Counted from the first letter of the stretch, positions 1 to 10,196 are shown. The stretch is 21,865 nt of DNA from Thoreauomyces humboldtii (GCA_027596035.1 JADGJA010000351.1:1-21865); one strand, 5' to 3'. Translations and numbers: made by a program. The notes: generated by a model not told the origin, from the letters alone.

Positions 1-29
1 CCCCCACTCCACTTCAATATTCTACTCAC

Positions 30-2794
30 CCTGCTGAGACCCGCCATAGACGAAAACCAATGGCCTCGTGTTCGGCGTACACAGATAAGCACTCGCAAGC
101 TCCACCGCGGCACAAGCGTTCGAAGTCGCGGACTGGGTCATCACCACGGCCGTCGGGATGTTTGTACCGATGGGCAAGTCCGCCGACTCTGTGAACACCC
201 ACTTGTTCTGCACGGTGTTGAAGATGAAGGTAGAGGCGGAAGCCTCCGTAGCTGTCCGACCGCCGATGTACAGGATCCTGTGCGAGTCCAACAGAACCGA
301 GGCGTGTCCTTCGACGGCGGGAGCTGTGCCCGATGGAGATACGGGAATCCATGTCATGATGTCCAGAGCGAGGATCGTCAGTGAGTTGATGGGCCCGCTG
401 GAGATCGCTCCTGTTAGACAGAAATGAAGGTGTTCGGGTTAGTGAGTAGCTCAACAAATTATATGAAACATGTCGATCCACTCAAACGCACCTCCGAACA
501 AAGCAATATGCGTGCTGTTGATGGTGGTAAGACTAGCGAATTCTCTCGCCACCGGCCAGTACGCAGTCGGCGTTGAAGGAAGCACCTGACTGACGGTAGC
601 CGTTGCGCCCGTTCCGACAGCGACCGTGTAAAGCGCCGAGGACAGTTTCTGGTCGGCCGTCACACCTCCGAAGATGTAAACGATGCCGTCGACGACCGAG
701 GCCGAATGACCGGAAAGTCTCAGGTCGAGGGATCCGGCTGGTGTCAGTTGAGTCCAGATCTGGGTGTCGACGTTCAAGATCCACATGTCACTTAGAGTGG
801 CGTTCCCGCCGACAGAGGAAAGTCCACCTTGAATGAGCACAGTGTTACTGTTGAGTGCGACGGAGACGTGTTGGATCCTGGGTGCCGGGGTGGTCGGGAA
901 TGAAGCATTACGGAGAATGGTCCACTGACGATAGTCGTAATCAAAGAGGTAAGTGAGGGGGCTGAATGCACCGGTTCCCGTTTCGCCGCCGTACAGAACG
1001 GCGTGGTTGGTTCCCGGTAGATAGACCATTGTGTGCGATTCGAGATCTGGAGGCGCCATGCCGAAGACTCCGCCGAGAGAGACCCAGTCGCTTTCCTCGG
1101 TTCTGAGAGTCGCTTGAGAAGTGGCTACAAATGAGCCCGTTGAATCGATCTGCGTGGATATAGCCTTTCCTTCCAACTGCTGCTTGATAGTAGCGAGTTG
1201 ATCTGCGCTACAGTTCCGACGTACATCGTTAGACTTCAAAACTGAAATTGGCTTCTCCTTCATCGAAACACTCACCAAGTGCGATAAAATGTAACAGCAC
1301 ATGAATCCGCCGTAGCCTTGACTATCAGTGGAACAATCCTCGCCATCAACGCAATAGCCTGTGCCGACCTCCACGGCGCCAAAGCTACACCACCCGCAGT
1401 GGCGTCCATGATACGGTTAGTCTGTACGAAGTTTCCTTGTAAACGATCCTTGAGGGAGAGCATGACCGATTGGTCGACACGTTTCATGGCCGACGACAGG
1501 ATGTATGGGCTCGAGGGGTCCGAGGAGTTCGAGAACGGGAGAGCCAGGCCTTCATCGGAATCGACACCGATAACATAGGCACCCTGTTTCGCTGCGTACT
1601 GGATGCCGTAGGAGCCTGTGTTTCCTCCAGCTCCAAACACCACATCCGCACCAAGGGTGAGGAAGCCTTAAAACGAGTCCTTTGGTCAGCCGATGTATGC
1701 CTTGGAACTTTCACACACTCCGGGTAGAGAAAAGAGATACTCACTTTGAGCAATCGCCTGTCCCTGCGGGACGCTGGAAAAGGACGTGGCAAACGTGCGT
1801 AGTACTCTGCAACCTGGACAGGTAAGCTGGACGCCCATCAGGTATCCATTGCTGTATCTCTGTACGGAAGCGAGGGGTTGACCCGCTGAAAACGATGAAG
1901 CCGACCGGTTAGTTCGATAACAGTCGAAAAATGGATTGTCAACCCAAATATCCATCCACGAACGAAGAGGCAAGCCTTACCAACGACTCCCACAATCTTG
2001 GAGGTCGTGACAAGTCCGGCGAGAGCTCCAGCCAGCATTCCCGATTCGTCCTCGGCAAAGATCGCACCCTGACCGAACGCGGAATTCCTTTGATGTCACT
2101 TTCTCGGCAGCTCAGCTGGACGGGGCTCAGACGACGATGCATACCTGTACTCTGGCATACTCTTTGCCCGTTCCGAAGCTGGAGGACGACGAGGTGATGT
2201 AGACGCTGGGAAACTCAGTGATACCTGTGACATGTTCATGGTGGATCGTTCAACAATTAGATCTGCTGCTTTTCGATTCTCGACAGACTCACAATTTGGA
2301 ACTTGTTTTCCATAGTTTGAAGAAATCAGCGCAAAGTGATCATATGTTCCGTAAGTTCCGTCTAAGAAAATAGGAATCAGCTTCTTCATCAACAGCAAGA
2401 GCGGATCGCGCAAGAGGGCGACTCACTCAGAAAGTATCTCAGGTTGTCCAAATAACCCGCGGTGCTGGTAGCACTGCGGTACACGTACTCGCAAGTGTCC
2501 GTTGCCGGATTTCCATATGCCGCAACAGCAAGAGGACAACCGGTCCATGCCAGTTGTACATAAGGCTGGTTAGCTTTAATAAACAAAGGAACAAAGATTG
2601 CGGACGTTGGGATGAATCAGTAAGGAAGGCACAGGTATTGAGCCGCCTAGTGCATGCACTTCAAAAACCCGTGGCTTATGAAGATAAGGCTCACATTTGT
2701 CACTATCTCCGACGACGAGGATTTTGAGCGCGGCCGTGGTACTGCACAATCCCGCCCAAATGATCGCAATACGGGAGACAGTGTCAAGCTGCAT
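30..2794 (-). CDS. BMP/PnrA-like sensor domain fused to kelch repeats, secretory, C-terminus off the left edge
   Basis: Nine exons visible: 2794-2695, 2573-2427, 2361-2293, 2224-2145, 2068-1981, 1885-1745, 1666-1276, 1207-492 and 410-30 (704 codons). The start at 2794 gives a signal-peptide-like N-terminus (hydrophobic IAIIWAGLC, then AALKILVVGD). Residues of about 25-370 follow the bacterial basic membrane protein/PnrA fold: FAEDESGMLAGALAG, then SKIVGVVAGQPLASVQRY with NGYLMGVQ, then GADVVFGAGGNTGS and YVIGVDSDE, ending ADQLATIKQQLEGKAIST. Bacterial members bind nucleosides for ABC import; the ligand here is unknown. Residues of about 370-704 contain kelch-type repeats (VLYGGETGTG, VLIQGGLSS, VYIFGGVT, ALFGGAIS, LYIGGRTA, VFVYGGSQ). 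At 29 a GTGAGT donor suggests the gene continues beyond the window; reading through instead ends at TAG 24-22. Less certain points are the 121-nt first intron and the stretch 1430-1276, where a 72-nt in-frame segment could be an intron. The family call is firm; the role (receptor or adhesin) is inference. Confidence 0.8.
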
Positions 2795-3280
2795 CCTTGG
2801 ATTCCTTGCGCGAGACCTTGCCTTGAGAGAAGGGTACAAGTCACCAAAGAGAGACGTTCTTGGGAAGTATCTGGCAAAGCGAGACGACGGAAGGGGGAGG
2901 AGTGCGGACCCACAACAACGCTGCGATGGAGTTTAAAGAAGGGAGGATCTTTATAGTCAGAAACCTAAACCGTCGATACCGACGATCTATTTTTTAATAT
3001 CGGAGTGTTGTCGAGGCGCGACTAGGCGGGCCCGCGGGCGGAGTCTCATCGTGCTGATCAAAGATCAAAGGCACCTCTTACCGGTAGCCTCCTGTTGGAA
3101 CGGATCCCTAACCCTTACGACCAGTCGTTCCCCTCCTCCTCTTGAGATCTCCCCGGACGGACCCTGTACATCCTTTCCTCTAGTAGTGGATACATACAAG
3201 TATACAGAATCCTTGGCTCAACAGGTTATGAGCCCCTTTACGCTTCCACACCATCAACAGCAGCACGCTAACGACATGTC
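2795..3280. other. Gene-free stretch upstream of the BMP-kelch gene
   Basis: This holds the presumed 5' UTR and promoter of the minus-strand BMP-kelch gene, including the TATAAAG at 2955-2949 and an AT-rich patch at about 2988-3000. Short open frames occur on the plus strand but carry no family motif and no credible splice partners. Confidence 0.5.
2949..2955 (-). promoter_or_regulatory. Candidate TATA box of the BMP-kelch gene
   Basis: The minus strand reads TATAAAG here, about 155 bp upstream of the chosen ATG at 2794. Position and sequence fit a core promoter element, but no transcription start can be seen, so this is a weak call. Confidence 0.35.
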
Positions 3281-3945
3281 GCAAACCCTGCCCTCGCAAA
3301 CCCTGCCCTCGCAAACCCTGCCCTCGCAGCAACTACTCTGGCAAACCCACCCTCGCAACAACTGCGCTCCCGCAGCGACCACTCTCGCAACTACTGCGCT
3401 CCCGATGCGATCACTCTCGCAAACCCCGTCCTCGCAACAACTGCACTCTCAAAGACCAGTCTAGCAACCACTCTTGCATCTCCGCCCTCGCAGCGACTAC
3501 TCTCACATTCCCGCCCTCGCAACGACTGCGCTCTCAACGACAACTCTCGCAAACCCCGTCTTCGCGACAACTGCGCTCCCGCAGCGACCACTCTCGCAAA
3601 CCCTGCCCTCGCAACAACTGCGCTCTCGCAGCAACCACTCTCGCAGCGACCACTTTCGCAAACCCTGCCCTCGCAACAACTGCGCTCCCGCAGCGACCAC
3701 TCTCGCAAACCCTGCCCTCGCAACAACTGCGCTCTCGCATTCCCGCCCTCGCAACGACTACTCTCACATTCCCGCCCTCGCAACGACTGCGCTCTCAACG
3801 ACCAGTCTCGCATCCTCTCTCGCAAAACCCTGCCCTCGCGGCGACTACTCTCACATTCCCGCCCTCGCAACGACTAACGACCAGTCTCGCATCCTCTCTC
3901 GCAAAACCCTGCCCTCGCAGCGACTACTCTCACTGCGCTCTCGTC
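3281..3945. repeat. C-rich minisatellite of 15-16 nt units with 47-nt higher-order copies
   Basis: The array opens with three exact copies of the 15-mer GCAAACCCTGCCCTC (3281-3325). It then degenerates into related units such as CTCGCAACAACTGCG, CTCCCGCAGCGACCA and ATTCCCGCCCTCGCAACGAC. A composite block beginning GCAAACCCTGCCCTCGCAAC recurs at 3596, 3658 and 3705, spaced 62 and 47 nt, so units appear to be gained or lost in steps of about 15. Several frames on both strands stay open because the units contain few stop triplets. The translations are simple Ser/Thr/Pro/Gln/Ala or Arg/Glu/Gly/Cys strings without a domain, so I read this as non-coding tandem repeat. Weaker copies continue toward 3945. 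Confidence 0.85.
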
Positions 3946-4562
3946 TGAGTGTGTGCGGCTGAGACGTGCGTCTGAGACATGCATGTCTCGGCTTGATTTA
4001 GCGTCTCAATTTAGCGTCTCTGAGTGTGTGCGCTGAACCGCAATTTAGCGTCTTAAGGGGTTCGAACTTGCAAAGGGGTTCGCGCTAAGCTGCCAGTACC
4101 CGAGCCACACGCGGCTTGGGGCGGAGAGGTCCCACGGTACAGCAAGTTCCATGAAGATCTCCTGAAGAATATCCCTGTCTTCCGCTCGTTATCGACTCTT
4201 TTCTTCCTTCCTCTCTCTTCCTCAAACCGACCGCGCTTAGCTTTCGAGCTACTCGACCATACGGTCAATACTTTACCGGCTACTCGGAACTACATGACCG
4301 GGTGAGCAGAACTCCTCGCGCATCATGTGACGAGATGCAAGATGCGCAAGTAGAGCCGCAACCTCATTACGAGGGATGGGGGAGAATCCACGATTAGGAA
4401 CAATTACAGGAATCTCATTGAATTGTGCACACGAGTCTATCTTCTATCTGGATTTATGGTGTAAACAACCAAGGTGGCGAACAGGAGTGGTGAAAAAGTC
4501 GGGAAGGGAGGGCGGAAGTGGGTAAAGGGGATGTCGCGCGCAGAACGGCTGCCGATGTCAAT
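3946..4562. other. Gene-free stretch with short dispersed repeats
   Basis: Just after the minisatellite, the 10-mer ATTTAGCGTC occurs three times (about 3997, 4011 and 4043), and CTGAGTGTGTGCG or close variants occur twice (about 3945 and 4020). The remainder holds a CT-rich tract near 4200-4225 and the presumed 3' flank of the minus-strand tannase gene. No convincing gene is seen. Confidence 0.5.
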
Positions 4563-6795
4563 CTAGTACACGGGCATAGGGACGCCGGAAAGATCGTACT
4601 GCCATGACGCGACCGACTTCTGGTCGTTCACGCAGTTGACCTTTCCGTTCGTGTAGAAGGGCCTCAACGGCCACGCACAGATCTGCTCGATCTTTCCCTG
4701 GTTCGCTCCGTAGAAGAACCTTCCGGGAAGCGTCTTCGGGACGACCTTGTTCTCGACCCACTGGATGAGAACGTCGAGAGACGTCTGCGGCCAGAGACTG
4801 TTGGGCTGCTTCTGGTTGGGGCTGCAGTGGACCGCGCCTGGGACTAGGAACAGACGGTACCAGGATTGGAGGGCGGCCGTGGAGGCAGCGTCCGATAGCT
4901 TGGGATACATAACTGATCGGACTGATTCCCAGTAGCGGACGGACGACCTACGGTCATAGGAAAGGTTTTAGTATGTCGTGTTAGGTAAGTCCGAGGTCAA
5001 CGATTTCAATAGTCAGGTTTCTTACGCAGGGGGGATACTATCATCTTGCTCTCCGTGGACTGTACAACAACGTAAGGGTTAGACGGCGATGGATTTGGGG
5101 GGGCCGGGTTGCTCGTCGATCGAACAGTGCGAACTCACAGTGCAAAACCTTTCCGCCAGCGGCTTGGAAGGGAGTGAGGTCAGGCCAGTTAGTCTGAAGG
5201 GAGTCGCCGTACATCTGGGCACCCTGGATCATCCATTCCTTGAGTGTATCGTAGGTGACACCGTCGAGGGAAGCCAGGTTGTTGATATCCTTGAGCTGTG
5301 TAAACGCAGATGACGATCAGCGACCCGGAATCAAGTTTTCGAAAGCGTTACTCGTGTTCCCTGTCCTACCTGAAGGAAACGTGTGATGTATTCTCCTCCG
5401 AGTCCCGTGATGGAAAGCTCCCACTTGCCCGTGGCAGCGTTGTACTTGGTGGCTCCGTCCACGAACTGGGCTCCGAACTGGTAAGGAACGTAGACCTGCT
5501 TGCCGGACGTGTCCCTGAGACCTTGAAGGATCTTGGTGGCGACAGCGACAGCCTGAGCACTGACGGTCCCGTTCTGAGCGGGGGTGGGCGAGATGGGCCC
5601 GAATCCTGGAGGGCCCCCGGGTCCCCCAGGTCCTCCAGGTCCTCCAGGGCCGCCGGGTCCTCCGCCCGTGGTAGCGTTGCAAGCATAAGGCTTGCCGATG
5701 ATGGTACGAATGTCGAAGTGGAGTTTGCAAAGGTCGCTTCGCGCGATCGTGCCGTCAACGCGTCCGTCCAGGCCGTCGCAAGCCTTGACGGTCTCGTCGA
5801 CGATCTTGCTGAACTCGCATGGGGATGGGTAATAGTTGAGCGTCTTCTCCACGACGTTCTGGTAAAGGTGCTGAGTCTGCTGGAAAGAGAATCGGAACGC
5901 GGGAGCGGCGATGGCCGCGCCGTCCCACTGGTCGGCGTAGCGTTGTACTTGACTCCAACCTTCGCGACCGCCTTCGGAACAGCCCTGGCATGGTGGAAAT
6001 GTGGCACGTCGGTGAGAAAATGACAGGAACCAAGCGTGAAACATCGCTACGACCGCGTACCTGATAGTAGCTGTAGAGCTTAGTGGAGTCGTTCATTGCA
6101 AAGAACTTGCGAGTGTATGCCTTGCCGATAACCGCAAGCTGTTCACAAAAACAGATGTAAGAATCCTACATTCTGAGGTCGATGCTCAGCCTAATGTCGA
6201 ACCATACCTCATGTTGAGCCTGATATCCGAACATGTACGCATTGGGCCAGTTGACAGTTCCTGGGGCCAGGAGCCAGTGCGCATCGGCTTGGGTGTTGAA
6301 ACCACCGAAACCACCGTCGGTCAAGCCAGCGGCGGCCCCGTAGATGATTCCACCGGGAAGCGAGGACGATCCAGAGTTGATGGCGAGACCGCCCCCACCA
6401 GTCGACAGCCACCTGTTCTCGAACTTGTCAGGGGCAGGAAGCCATAAGGTGAGCCAGACGTTGTCGTTCGATCCGTCGTGAGAGTAGGAGAATGTGACGT
6501 TGCAGTAGGAGAACGAGGCGTCGGGATAAAAGTTCTGATTGCTGACCGTCTGAGAACGAGCATCAGTTACTATCGCAGCCTATATATGGATGTTTTTGAG
6601 TCACACCTTGTTCGTGAAGGCAGTGGCTGTCAAACTGTCTGGGCTTGCGGTCAGGCCGGCAGGAAGGGACGGGAGCGCCGAGCGAGCATAGGCAGACTCG
6701 CAGACTTCGGACAGCGCAGGCATCGAACGACGGGAGCGTTCAGCACTGGCGCTGGCAAGCGCAAAGGCGAAAACGCTCGCGGAAAGGACTCGCAT
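4563..6795 (-). CDS. Secreted tannase/feruloyl esterase family hydrolase with a Gly-Pro insert
   Basis: Seven exons: 6795-6607, 6549-6208, 6138-6061, 5984-5370, 5295-5139, 5059-5026, 4947-4563 (599 aa). This is an alpha/beta hydrolase expected to cleave ester bonds of plant phenolics (gallate or ferulate) outside the cell. The start at 6795 gives a clear signal peptide, MRVLSASVFAFALASASA. The family's CS-D-HC signature is complete: nucleophile in GCSEGG (Cys205-Ser206), Asp466 in HGEQDDSIPP, His512-Cys513 in FLVPGAVHC; the two Cys probably form the disulfide that joins the catalytic residues. A Ca-binding-like CDGLDGRVDGT lies at 272-282. The oddity is residues 310-333, a (Gly-Gly-Pro)n run just after CNATT, where relatives have an ordinary loop. 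The neighbour upstream, PP2C, is on the same strand but unrelated. Substrate (tannin or feruloyl sugar) cannot be read from sequence. Confidence 0.92.
5595..5668 (-). repeat. Gly-Pro-rich (GGP)n coding repeat in the tannase gene
   Basis: Imperfect 9-nt units of the type CCAGGTCCT on the plus strand encode tandem Gly-Gly-Pro on the minus strand, about residues 310-333 of the esterase. Period and purity suggest expansion by slippage. It stays in frame and lies within a single exon. Confidence 0.8.
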
Positions 6796-7354
6796 CACTG
6801 ATGAGAAGCTCGGGGAAAGATTGCTTGCGGAACCAGCAGGAGGGTCGTCCAACAACGACTTCCATAAATACAGTACAGTACAGTACTTCTGCATACCCGT
6901 ATGCCGCGGGATCCGCCTGCGATCCTGCCAAGAACTTCACGTACAGGTTGTATCGGACTGTAACGTGTGCAGGTACACAGGACGCAGCACACACTTCCGA
7001 TGTTACACCTGATCATCGTTAGAGTCTCCGCGGTAGCCTCCGGGAACTCCTAATAAGGACGACCTCGGGGGGACAAAAACCTTTCCGATGTTTGTTGTCG
7101 GGTCCTTCGCGCAAGAATTTAACAACAAGGTAGCACAGCTTGCTCCATCTGTCGAACACCATTGCCGTTTCCGACTCGTCGAAATGTCCGTCCGCGGAGA
7201 TCCGCTGCTACACCGATGTACAGGGTAACAACCTAGCTTACCAGCTGAACCACAGCAAGGCCCTAACTGCCTCCTAAACGGTAACAGCGGGGGAGAGCGT
7301 TCTACTATATACCAGATTTCTCATGGACGTCATGATAAAAGGCCAGCCGTTGTT
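6796..7354. other. Gene-free stretch between PP2C and tannase (tannase promoter)
   Basis: About 560 bp between the PP2C stop and the tannase start, both on the minus strand. It contains TACAGTACAGTACAGTAC at 6869-6886, a run of a palindrome-like heptamer roughly 75-90 bp upstream of the tannase ATG, and a TATATA-containing AT patch near 7304-7316 at the PP2C 3' end. No coding exon or tRNA fold was recognised. Confidence 0.5.
6869..6886. promoter_or_regulatory. TACAGTA tandem repeat in the tannase promoter
   Basis: Three to four overlapping TACAGTA/GTACAG units lie 74-91 bp upstream of the tannase start codon. A further CAGTACAGTA is at 10979-10988 and CGTACTGTATTG at about 10735-10746, both upstream of the LKR/SDH gene. 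It could be a binding site or merely a short simple repeat. Confidence 0.25.
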
Positions 7355-8606
7355 TTACTTTTGTTCGCCAACGCCCCGTTGGCTGTTCGCCGACGCTTTG
7401 ATGCCCGCCTCCTTCGCAGCTTTTGCAACGTCCACAGCCCACTGCTCCGTGGATCGACCCTTAAGAAGGGCAACAATCACGACCGTCATGTTGTCGCATC
7501 CCACTCCGCCGAGCTCGCTGTCTAACGCCAGGCAAATCGTCATCATCGCTTCGCAGATCTCCTGGATCTTGAGGCCGTCTACAACCTTCTGGCGGACAAA
7601 GTCCACGACCTCCTGGTTTGACATGCAGTCCCAGATTCCTGCGAAGAAGCAAAGAATCGCAATTGGAGTCAGTATAACGGCTTATGACGTGGAAATGTGT
7701 GAGGATTCTTACCATCACACGCTACGACGACGAACTCGTCTGTGTCCAAAAGCTTTCGCTCGGTGATGTCAGGGTTCACGGTGACGATCTGCTGTTCGGC
7801 AGGCAGAGACCCGTTTTGCTTGAACTCGAAGTCTCCGATCGCTCGGGACAAAGCGAGGTTGCCTAGAAAACATAGGGATGTGAGGTTCGAATCAATTGCT
7901 CGAGACATGAACGCCCATGACTTACCGTTTACGCGACCGAATTCGACGAACCCGCCAGCGGCCACGATTCGCTGAGTTTCCTCTGCCACGATGAAAGGAT
8001 CAACGTCAGAATTGGGTACGAGCCGGTTCGTTTTTGAAAAGCACATCCTACCGGGGTTGACTGGCTTGTGGTCGAAAGAAAGTGGCACGGCGGTACCGTT
8101 GGCGCTCAGCACAGCGCGGGAGTCGCCGGCGTTGGAGACGAAGATGCGCCAGTCGTCGGTTATGAGGGCGGCCACGGCCGTGCATCCCGATGGGTCGTTT
8201 TGGAGTCGCTCATCCGCTCTCAGGTCCACATCCGTACCGAGGAAGCCGGCCTTCAGTGCTGCAGCGTAATCTCCCTTCGCGTACGCGTCCTCCTTTGCGA
8301 CGCGCTCGTGCACATGCTGCCCGCTATACTTTGCCACGTTTGACCCCCCGTGCCCGTCGAACACTGCAAAGAACGATATGTGCTTGTCCGAGTCGGGCAT
8401 CCTGAGGATGGTGGTGTGAGCGTCCTCCATGCCTGAAGAGGAGGCGGGAGGTGTTGAGCACACATCCAGAGGCATCGCATCGACTGGCAAGCCGTTCGCT
8501 TACTTATCCTCCACCCCTGCATGGCACTGGCGCCGTAGGCGATCCGCTCGTCCTCATCGGCGGTGGTGTGCTTTTCGGTTACGGGCTCTGAAAGTGTTTG
8601 ACCCAT
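7355..8606 (-). CDS. PP2C-type Ser/Thr protein phosphatase (Ptc2/Ptc3-like)
   Basis: Five exons: 8606-8504, 8432-8052, 7982-7926, 7862-7713, 7638-7355 (324 aa, stop TAA). A metal-dependent phosphatase that in fungi typically turns off stress MAP-kinase and checkpoint signalling. The start at 8606 gives MGQTLSEPV, the usual Ptc2/Ptc3 opening, with Gly2 suitable for N-myristoylation. All metal-binding signatures are present and in register: GWRISMEDAH (Glu37, Asp38), VFDGHGG (Asp60, Gly61), ALSRAIGD (Asp191), CDGIWD (Asp230) and GCDNMT (Asp279). Every exon join restores a conserved motif, for example ATAA/GC giving RISMED and a G/GC join giving VNGNLALSR. It ends shortly after the catalytic fold, without the long C-terminal tail of some yeast relatives. 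It is divergent from SEC62 and shares a 597-bp intergenic region with it. PP2C in the same organism could act on the histidine-kinase/HOG output, but that link is only inference. Confidence 0.96.
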
Positions 8607-9203
8607 GGCGAGCAACGACCGAGGAAGCTGAGGTGATTCAGAGAAGCATGTGAGCGTCCCGCGTTTGATTCGTCGCCTGGATCAGCAGTACATGCTTTTC
8701 TTACGGGAAAAGGAGGGAGAGGCGGGTGACGTGAGAGGCCTTGGTTCAGAGGACGCGAGGGGACCGGACTTTCTGCTGGAAGCACATACAGCTGTGAGAT
8801 TGCGGTTGGGCGGTAAAAGGCAGGGCGGTTCCAAATATCGCCCCTTCTTCGTGACCAAGCGAGCGCCGTAAGTCTGTGGGGGGAGGCTCTTGGCGTACCT
8901 TTGGAAGCCTAGGCCGGTGAGAAGGGGAGGTGCCTGTTCTTGCAGCGTAGCGTAGCGTGGGAGCACTGTGTAAGGGACGTACGGACTTGTCAGGGGACGG
9001 GGTGTGTGGTTGCGTCGATCAATTCGAGTTTCTTGATTTTCCAACGATCTGCGGCTAGGGTTGCCTGTGAGCTCACCTGCTGGATGGGCTGCTGTGGCTA
9101 TGCTGTCTGATGCCCACATTCGTCTCCGCTGCCTCTCATCCCCGTATCTTCGCCCTTGGCCCCACCCGCCCCTTTTGACGCTTCCTGTCAAGCACAAGGC
9201 AAG
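8607..9203. other. Divergent promoter region between PP2C and SEC62
   Basis: A 597-bp head-to-head intergenic region. It contains a small tandem GTAGC repeat (GCGTAGCGTAGCGTG, about 8945-8959) and no TATA box that I can place with confidence. A 171-codon open frame on the minus strand (9197-8682) has no domain, no signal and an Arg/Pro-rich composition typical of chance frames in GC-rich DNA, so it is not annotated as a gene. Confidence 0.5.
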
Positions 9204-10196
9204 ATGGCGACAATAGTGAGTACAGTCTATACCAACCGGTCTTGTCTCTCAACTGAGAACAAGTCAACTCTGCATCTTCTCGTGTTTTATCCTCATATAA
9301 CCTCAACTGACCCGTGGTGACGTAGGATCTCAGCCATGTTCCAAAGGAACACCTGCTCGTTGCCGAGTTTCTTCGAAGCAGTGAAGCACAACTGAGCATG
9401 AAGCAAGGGGTTCTCAACGACCGAAGAGTGGACTACTTTAGGGGTTTGTCTTGTCTTTCTTTCCTGCCACCAATTTGACTAGTGCCCCCCCGGAATCGGA
9501 AGACTGAGACGTTTCGCCCTCACCCAATCCAGGGAAGCACGCGGTCAACGCCCTCCTCCGCGCACCTTACAAAAAGAACGCATCCCGTCCCGCAGTCGCA
9601 TCCCGAGTCGAAGCCGAAGCCCTCCTCACCGCCGTCCAGGCCCACGGCTTCTTCCTCAAAGTCACAAAGCACGTCGGGGAAAAGCACCTCCACCTCGCCG
9701 AGCAACAGGGCTTCGAGCCCGACGCACACTACGCATGGTTCTACCAGGGAAGCCAGCTGAAGGGAATACTCATCGGGACCGCCGTGCTGCTCGTGGTGCT
9801 GGCCGGCGTCATGTTCCCACTCTGGCCTGCGAGCATGCGGCAGGGCGTGTACTACCTCTCCCTCGGTCTGCTGGGTCTCATGGGCGTCTTCATGGGACTC
9901 GTGGTCTTCCGACTCGCGCTGTACCTCGTCCTGAAGGCAACGACCGGACGCGACGGATGGCTCTACCCGAACCTGTTTGCGGACGTCGGCGTCATCGAGA
10001 GTTTCACACCGGTCTGGGGGTATGTTGGCCTGAAGAACGCGGTAGCCCAAACATTGCGGGAAAACTTTGCTGACCTTTTCGATCTCGAAACCTCAGATGG
10101 GAGGTCAAGCGGAAATCTCGGGCTGCGGTTGCGGCGAGGTCTGGGAGCGATGGGGAGGGCGAAGTAGACGGCGACGTTGGAACAAAGGAAGAATAA
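9204..10196 (+). CDS. SEC62: Translocation protein Sec62 (ER protein import)
   Basis: Four exons: 9204-9215, 9326-9443, 9533-10019, 10097-10196 (238 aa, stop TAA). Sec62 works with Sec63 at the Sec61 channel in post-translational import of secretory proteins into the ER. The first exon is only four codons (ATG GCG ACA ATA), followed by a 110-nt intron. The cytosolic N-domain reads FLRSSEAQLSMKQGVLNDRRVDYFRGKHAVNALL. Two membrane spans sit at about 121-138 and 148-178 with the family signature MFPLWPASMRQGVYYLSLG between them, then LFADVGVIESFTPVWGW. The last intron (10020-10096) is supported because splicing turns the read-through WGYVGL into the conserved WGW and gives a charged tail EVKRKSRAAVAARSG ending in KEE. 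Length is close to fungal Sec62. Expression is probably constitutive; nothing regulatory is visible. Confidence 0.94.

Noticed and set aside
3391..3962. Long open frames on both strands in the minisatellite (up to 162 codons)
   Set aside because: They follow from a stop-poor repeat unit; translations are simple repeats and several frames are equally open.
4050..4120. tRNA-like GGTTCGAA word
   Set aside because: The bases on either side of the loop do not pair as a T stem, and no D or anticodon arm is found upstream.
5310..6023. 237-codon plus-strand frame
   Set aside because: Antisense to tannase exons that carry the GCSEGG and CDGLDG motifs; a shadow of GC-rich codon use.
7225..7275. Minus-strand GGTTCAGCTGGTAAGC resembling a tRNA D arm
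   Set aside because: No matching acceptor stem and no T loop within tRNA distance.
8682..9197. 171-codon open frame on the minus strand in the PP2C/SEC62 intergenic region
   Set aside because: Arg/Pro/Ser-rich, no domain, signal or splice partner, and it lies wholly in a divergent promoter region.
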